DNA of 64,000 bases. It comes from Orobanche coerulescens. Lineage: Eukaryota; Streptophyta; Magnoliopsida; Lamiales; Orobanchaceae. The notes under the pieces were generated by a model that was not told the DNA's origin, ran no database searches, and saw nothing but the letters and a program-made list of their open reading frames with translations. Made by a program: the position numbers and the translations under genes. Shown here piece by piece: positions 60,715 through 64,000 of the stretch. The stretch covers positions 80,772,096-80,836,095 of the forward strand of contig CM065802.1 in assembly GCA_033398695.1 (NCBI GenBank), read 5' to 3'. The first letter of the stretch is position 1. Each line of letters opens with the position of its first letter.

Positions 60715-61401
60715 TGTAACACCCCAAACTAGGCGGATATTACAGTGCCGTGGACCCCCGACTGGGACCCACCAGGCGAACGAAAATTAATGAATTACAC
60801 AATACAAATGTAGTACCGAACCACATTACATTATCAGTTACTCCGATAAGGAGTTTCAAGTACAACACACCCAGGGAAACACTGAATACATGTATATTTT
60901 ATATGAAGATAAAATATACAACACTGAACAAATGACAATCCAAAAGGAAGTGCAGCAGAAAATACATAACAAGAAAATGTGAATGAAATGAAGAGACTGG
61001 GCCCCCCTACTAGTATCACTGGGACTCCTCGTCATCAACGTTCTCTTCCCGTGCTTTTGCCTTGCCATGACCTAAAAATAATATCCCCAACGGGGTCAGT
61101 TACACAGAACAACAATCCTCAAGAGTTGAACAATATACAACAATCACATGAATGAATTAAGTAATAGAGTTGAATGATGAGTTGTAATACCCGGTTGTAA
61201 TTCAGTCATTATCATTCAGTATTTATCGTTCAGTAATTGTCACTCAGTAATTTTCACTTATTAATGATCATTTGTCACTCATATTCAATCATTGTATTCA
61301 TCGTTCAGAGTAATTTTATCGTGTATCAATCGTCATTCATCATCAATCTAGTTGGAGAATCGTGGCGTGTTTATCATCGTTGTCATCTTCATAGTGTGCT
61401 G

Positions 61402-61982
61402 TGTGTGAGGAGTAGCGCACGCTATGTACTCTCTTTAGCATGCGCTAATTGAGTATGGGTAGCGCACGCTACCTCTCAACACTAGCGCACGCTAGTGTAG
61501 TTCAAGCAGGCGGTCCAGAAGGCACTGGACTGCAGTTGGGTTGTAAGTAGCGCACGCTACGAATGGTAAGTAGCGCGCGCTAGTAGGTCGGAGTAGAGCA
61601 CGCTATGCAGTTGGTGTAGCGCGCGCTAGGGTCAGATCAGGCAGAGTCCAGTGGCTACTGGACTGAATTGGATTTATTCCTAGTGCACGCTACGAGTTGA
61701 TATTAGCGTACACTAGTCGGGGTTAGTAGCGCACACCGAATCCTGTGTGTAGCGCGTGCTACCGCGAACCAGATCAGAGAACAGAAGGTTCTGGACTCCA
61801 GTACTGGGCATCAAATAATTCGTTAGCGCACGCTAACCATTTGTGTTAACGCACGCTAATTAAATAGTTGTAGCGCACGCTACAAAAGGTACGTAGCGCA
61901 CGCTACCGTTGCGAGCAGAGGGTACTGGACTACCCAGTGCACCTGTTAGCGCACGCTACGCACAGGAGCTAGCGCACGCTAA
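61402..61982. repeat. TAGCGCACGCTA palindrome array with ~137-bp higher-order repeat
   Basis: Eighteen copies of TAGCGCACGCTA and near variants (61405 to 61981). About every 137 bp (61505, 61642, 61780, 61915) a spacer with a CTGGACT/AGTCCAG-type word recurs. The array ends a few bases before the TATA box. Confidence 0.85.
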
Positions 61983-61992
61983 CTGGGACTTG

Positions 61993-62003
61993 CTATATAT
62001 AGG
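61993..62003 (+). promoter_or_regulatory. LTR TATA box
   Basis: CTATATATAGG, directly downstream of the palindrome array; transcription would start about 30 bp further on. Confidence 0.65.
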
Positions 62004-63630
62004 ACAGTCCAGTCCTTCCTTCGTCATTTGTCATTTCTCTTCCTTCCTTCGGCGGTTTTGGGCGATTCCGGGCAATTTGGAGAGTGTTCTTAGAGATGCA
62101 ATCATCAATCATCACCTTCAAGCTTATCATTCGGATTAATCATCATTTCATCATCCTCATCACATCAAATCAAGGTAATAATCTCTTGGATCTAGAATTT
62201 TGGATTTTTGGGTTTTTCCTTCTGATTTCTTCGTATGAGCTTGGATTGTTGTCGGAATATGTTAGATATGGATTACCTACCATGGATAAGTGTATTCCTA
62301 TGGATTTATTGTTGTATATTTCGGATTTCATGAATATTGGGGTTGAATCAAGAACACTTTGGGGTTGACTTCGATATATTTTGGGGGTTTTCGATTAGAT
62401 GTTGTCGTTAACTCGTATTGTGGATTCCTATGGGATTATTAATATCATTGAAAGTGTTTTGTTGGTTTGAAATACTCATTTTGGAATTGGTTTCGATATA
62501 TTCGGGTTTGGATAATATCAAAGGATGTGTGTTTGCTTAGTGTTCGCTAGAACACCTCAATGAGTTTGGATATTGTTGTATCGACGTTTGAGTCGGTTAT
62601 AATCATGTTTGATACGTATATTGAGCATTGTTGGTAATTGTCATTCAAGGTTGTTCGAGCGACCGACATCCCTTTTTGGACGTTTGTTGGAGGAAGGACA
62701 TTCTTCACCGGTTGAGTAAGTTAATTCTTACTCGGTTAAAAGGATATTCATTCCTTTTGTTGTTGTTCATTCATAATGTATTAACCGTATTGAGACTTGT
62801 AATTGTCAATTAATCACTTCATTCGCGAGGAACGATGGTTCCAACCATTTCATTGAGCTATCATTCATTTCACCATCATTTCATCTCGGTGAGTCATTCT
62901 TGACTTTGTCGGATTGTTATTCATTAATATTCTTCATGGTCATTCTTATCCATATGACCTTCTGGGTTCATATTGCGCGTCCGGGTGGGGATGTGTGGAA
63001 TTTTTAGTCGGGCACGTGATGGTCATGTGTTGGGTTCACCGACACATTGGACTGTGCACACGGTAATGTACTTCCGTGAGACTAATTAGGTACAAGGGCG
63101 GGTGTGTCCGGACACTCGTCTTGTGCACGTGCACATACCATTACGGGCGTACTATGATGCCTCTCTTCAGCGCCATTTCATAATTAAGATATATCATGAT
63201 TGTATTTATTCAACCCTTGAGGATTGTTGTTCTGTGTAACTGACCCCGTTGGGGGATGTTGTTTTCAGGTCATGGCAAGGCTAAGGCACGGGAAGAGAAC
63301 GTTGACGGTGAGGAGTCCCAGTGATACTAGTAGGGGCCCCCAGTCCTTTTCATTCACTCATGTTTTTCTTCATCTTAATTCCGCTGCAGACTTCCGTTTG
63401 AATATTCATTTCATTCAGTGTTGTATATTTTATCTTCATATAAAATATACATGTATCCTGTATTATCTTGGGTGTGTTGTAATGAAACTCCTCATAGGAG
63501 TGATTGATGATATATTGTGGTTCGGTACTATAATTATATTATTTAATTCATTAATTTTCATTCGCCTGGTGGGTCCCAGTCGGGGGTCCACGGCACTGTA
63601 ATATCCGCCTAGCTTGGGGTGTTACAGAGT

Positions 63631-63642
63631 TGGTATCAGAGA
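63631..63642 (+). other. Primer-binding site
   Basis: TGGTATCAGAGA, one base from the initiator-Met tRNA complement TGGTATCAGAGC. Confidence 0.75.
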
Positions 63643-64000
63643 GTGGTTTTGAATACTACCTTCCGAGTCATGTCTCATTTGAAATCATCGTTCATCAGAC
63701 TAGTATCATTGGACTTTCGCGTCACGTGTGACCTGTGCAAGAGCCGAGCCCCTCAGACCAAAGAACAGTAAGATTTCTGACGCCATGGTATAATTTCTGG
63801 CAATAGAATCACTCATTCATCATTCAACAGTCAACAATCCTCTTTCATCATTTTCATTTTTGATCAAGTCGATCACGTTAATTCATTAATCACTCAGTTC
63901 ATTCCATTAATCAGTTGTTGATCTTGTGGATCGTATCATTAATCTTGTTAACTTGTTCAAGATTATCATTTCAAGAATTTCATCATATAATCATGTCACC
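63643..64000 (+). other. 5' leader of the terminal gypsy element
   Basis: Untranslated leader. An ATG at 63993-63995 (reading M-S-P) might start gag, but the window ends there. Confidence 0.45.

Larger units (their letters stand above)
60715..63626 (+). repeat. 5' LTR of a gypsy element extending past the window
   Basis: Edges TGTAACACCCC and GGGGTGTTACA, followed four bases later by a Met-type primer site. The first about 440 bp (60715-61160) and the last about 440 bp (63190-63626) are inverted copies of each other (roughly 88% by eye). TATA box CTATATATAGG at 61993-62003. The upstream zone is the TAGCGCACGCTA array. The partner LTR lies beyond the window. Confidence 0.75.

Noticed and set aside
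61402..61982. CRISPR-like array of palindromic repeats
   Set aside because: The DNA is clearly a plant LTR, repeat units are degenerate 12-mers and spacers vary from about 15 to 60 bp; no cas genes.
63224..63601. 125-residue frame as a protein gene
   Set aside because: It overlaps the inverted arm and end of the gypsy LTR; the same DNA in the left arm lacks a corresponding frame.

Overview
The window is nuclear DNA from a flowering plant, most likely a eudicot. It holds one spliced host gene in a sea of LTR retrotransposons (Ty1-copia and Ty3-gypsy), a CACTA transposon, several hAT-type non-autonomous elements and a Helitron relic. There are no operons, Shine-Dalgarno sites or prokaryotic genes. 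A MITE at about 34.15-34.47 kb, with CAGTT-type repeats and GGACCTGTTCTTTTGGACTTA-like ends, recalls repeats I associate with Caryophyllales. That placement is only a hint.

Layout. 0-2.1 kb: Helitron remnants on the minus strand (PIF1-like helicase tail, RPA70-like OB-fold pseudogene). 2.7-3.84 kb: an LTR-like relic. 4.03-11.30 kb: a complete-ended but coding-dead copia element (237-bp LTRs, target duplication AATTT). 11.66-34.50 kb: a CACTA element with 3-bp duplication GTA. It was split by a Tork-like copia element (13.09-31.44 kb, duplication TTAAA), which was itself split by an 11.8-kb Tat-lineage gypsy element (14.98-26.81 kb, duplication CGCAT). The gypsy element carries gag, pol with two RNase H domains, and an antisense intron-containing extra ORF. 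34.8-36.1 kb: an old gypsy LTR. 36.66-37.83 kb: a solo LTR of a Tat-like family (duplication AGCTA). 39.02-47.33 kb: an 8.3-kb gypsy-type element with 2-kb LTRs and no pol (duplication CACGA). 47.4-50.2 kb: three hAT-type elements, one nested in another, each with a perfect 8-bp duplication. 51.5-57.2 kb: the host gene, a six-exon PSF1 (GINS complex subunit 1) gene. Its fourth intron was enlarged by a gag-only copia element, whose LTR was in turn hit by a hAT MITE. 58.13-59.03 kb: another hAT MITE. 60.72 kb to the end: a 2.9-kb gypsy LTR, primer-binding site and leader of an element running off the window.

Function. The only gene with a cellular role visible here is PSF1, part of the GINS complex of the replicative CMG helicase. 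Its reading frame and splice sites look intact despite the intron insertions. The rest is selfish DNA whose order of insertion can be read from nested target duplications and LTR divergence.

Most unusual signal. Several unrelated LTR families place arrays of short CpG-rich palindromes (TAGCGCACGCTA-type, ACACGGCCGTGT-type, CGATCG-type) immediately upstream of the LTR TATA box. One LTR also has about 440-bp inverted ends.
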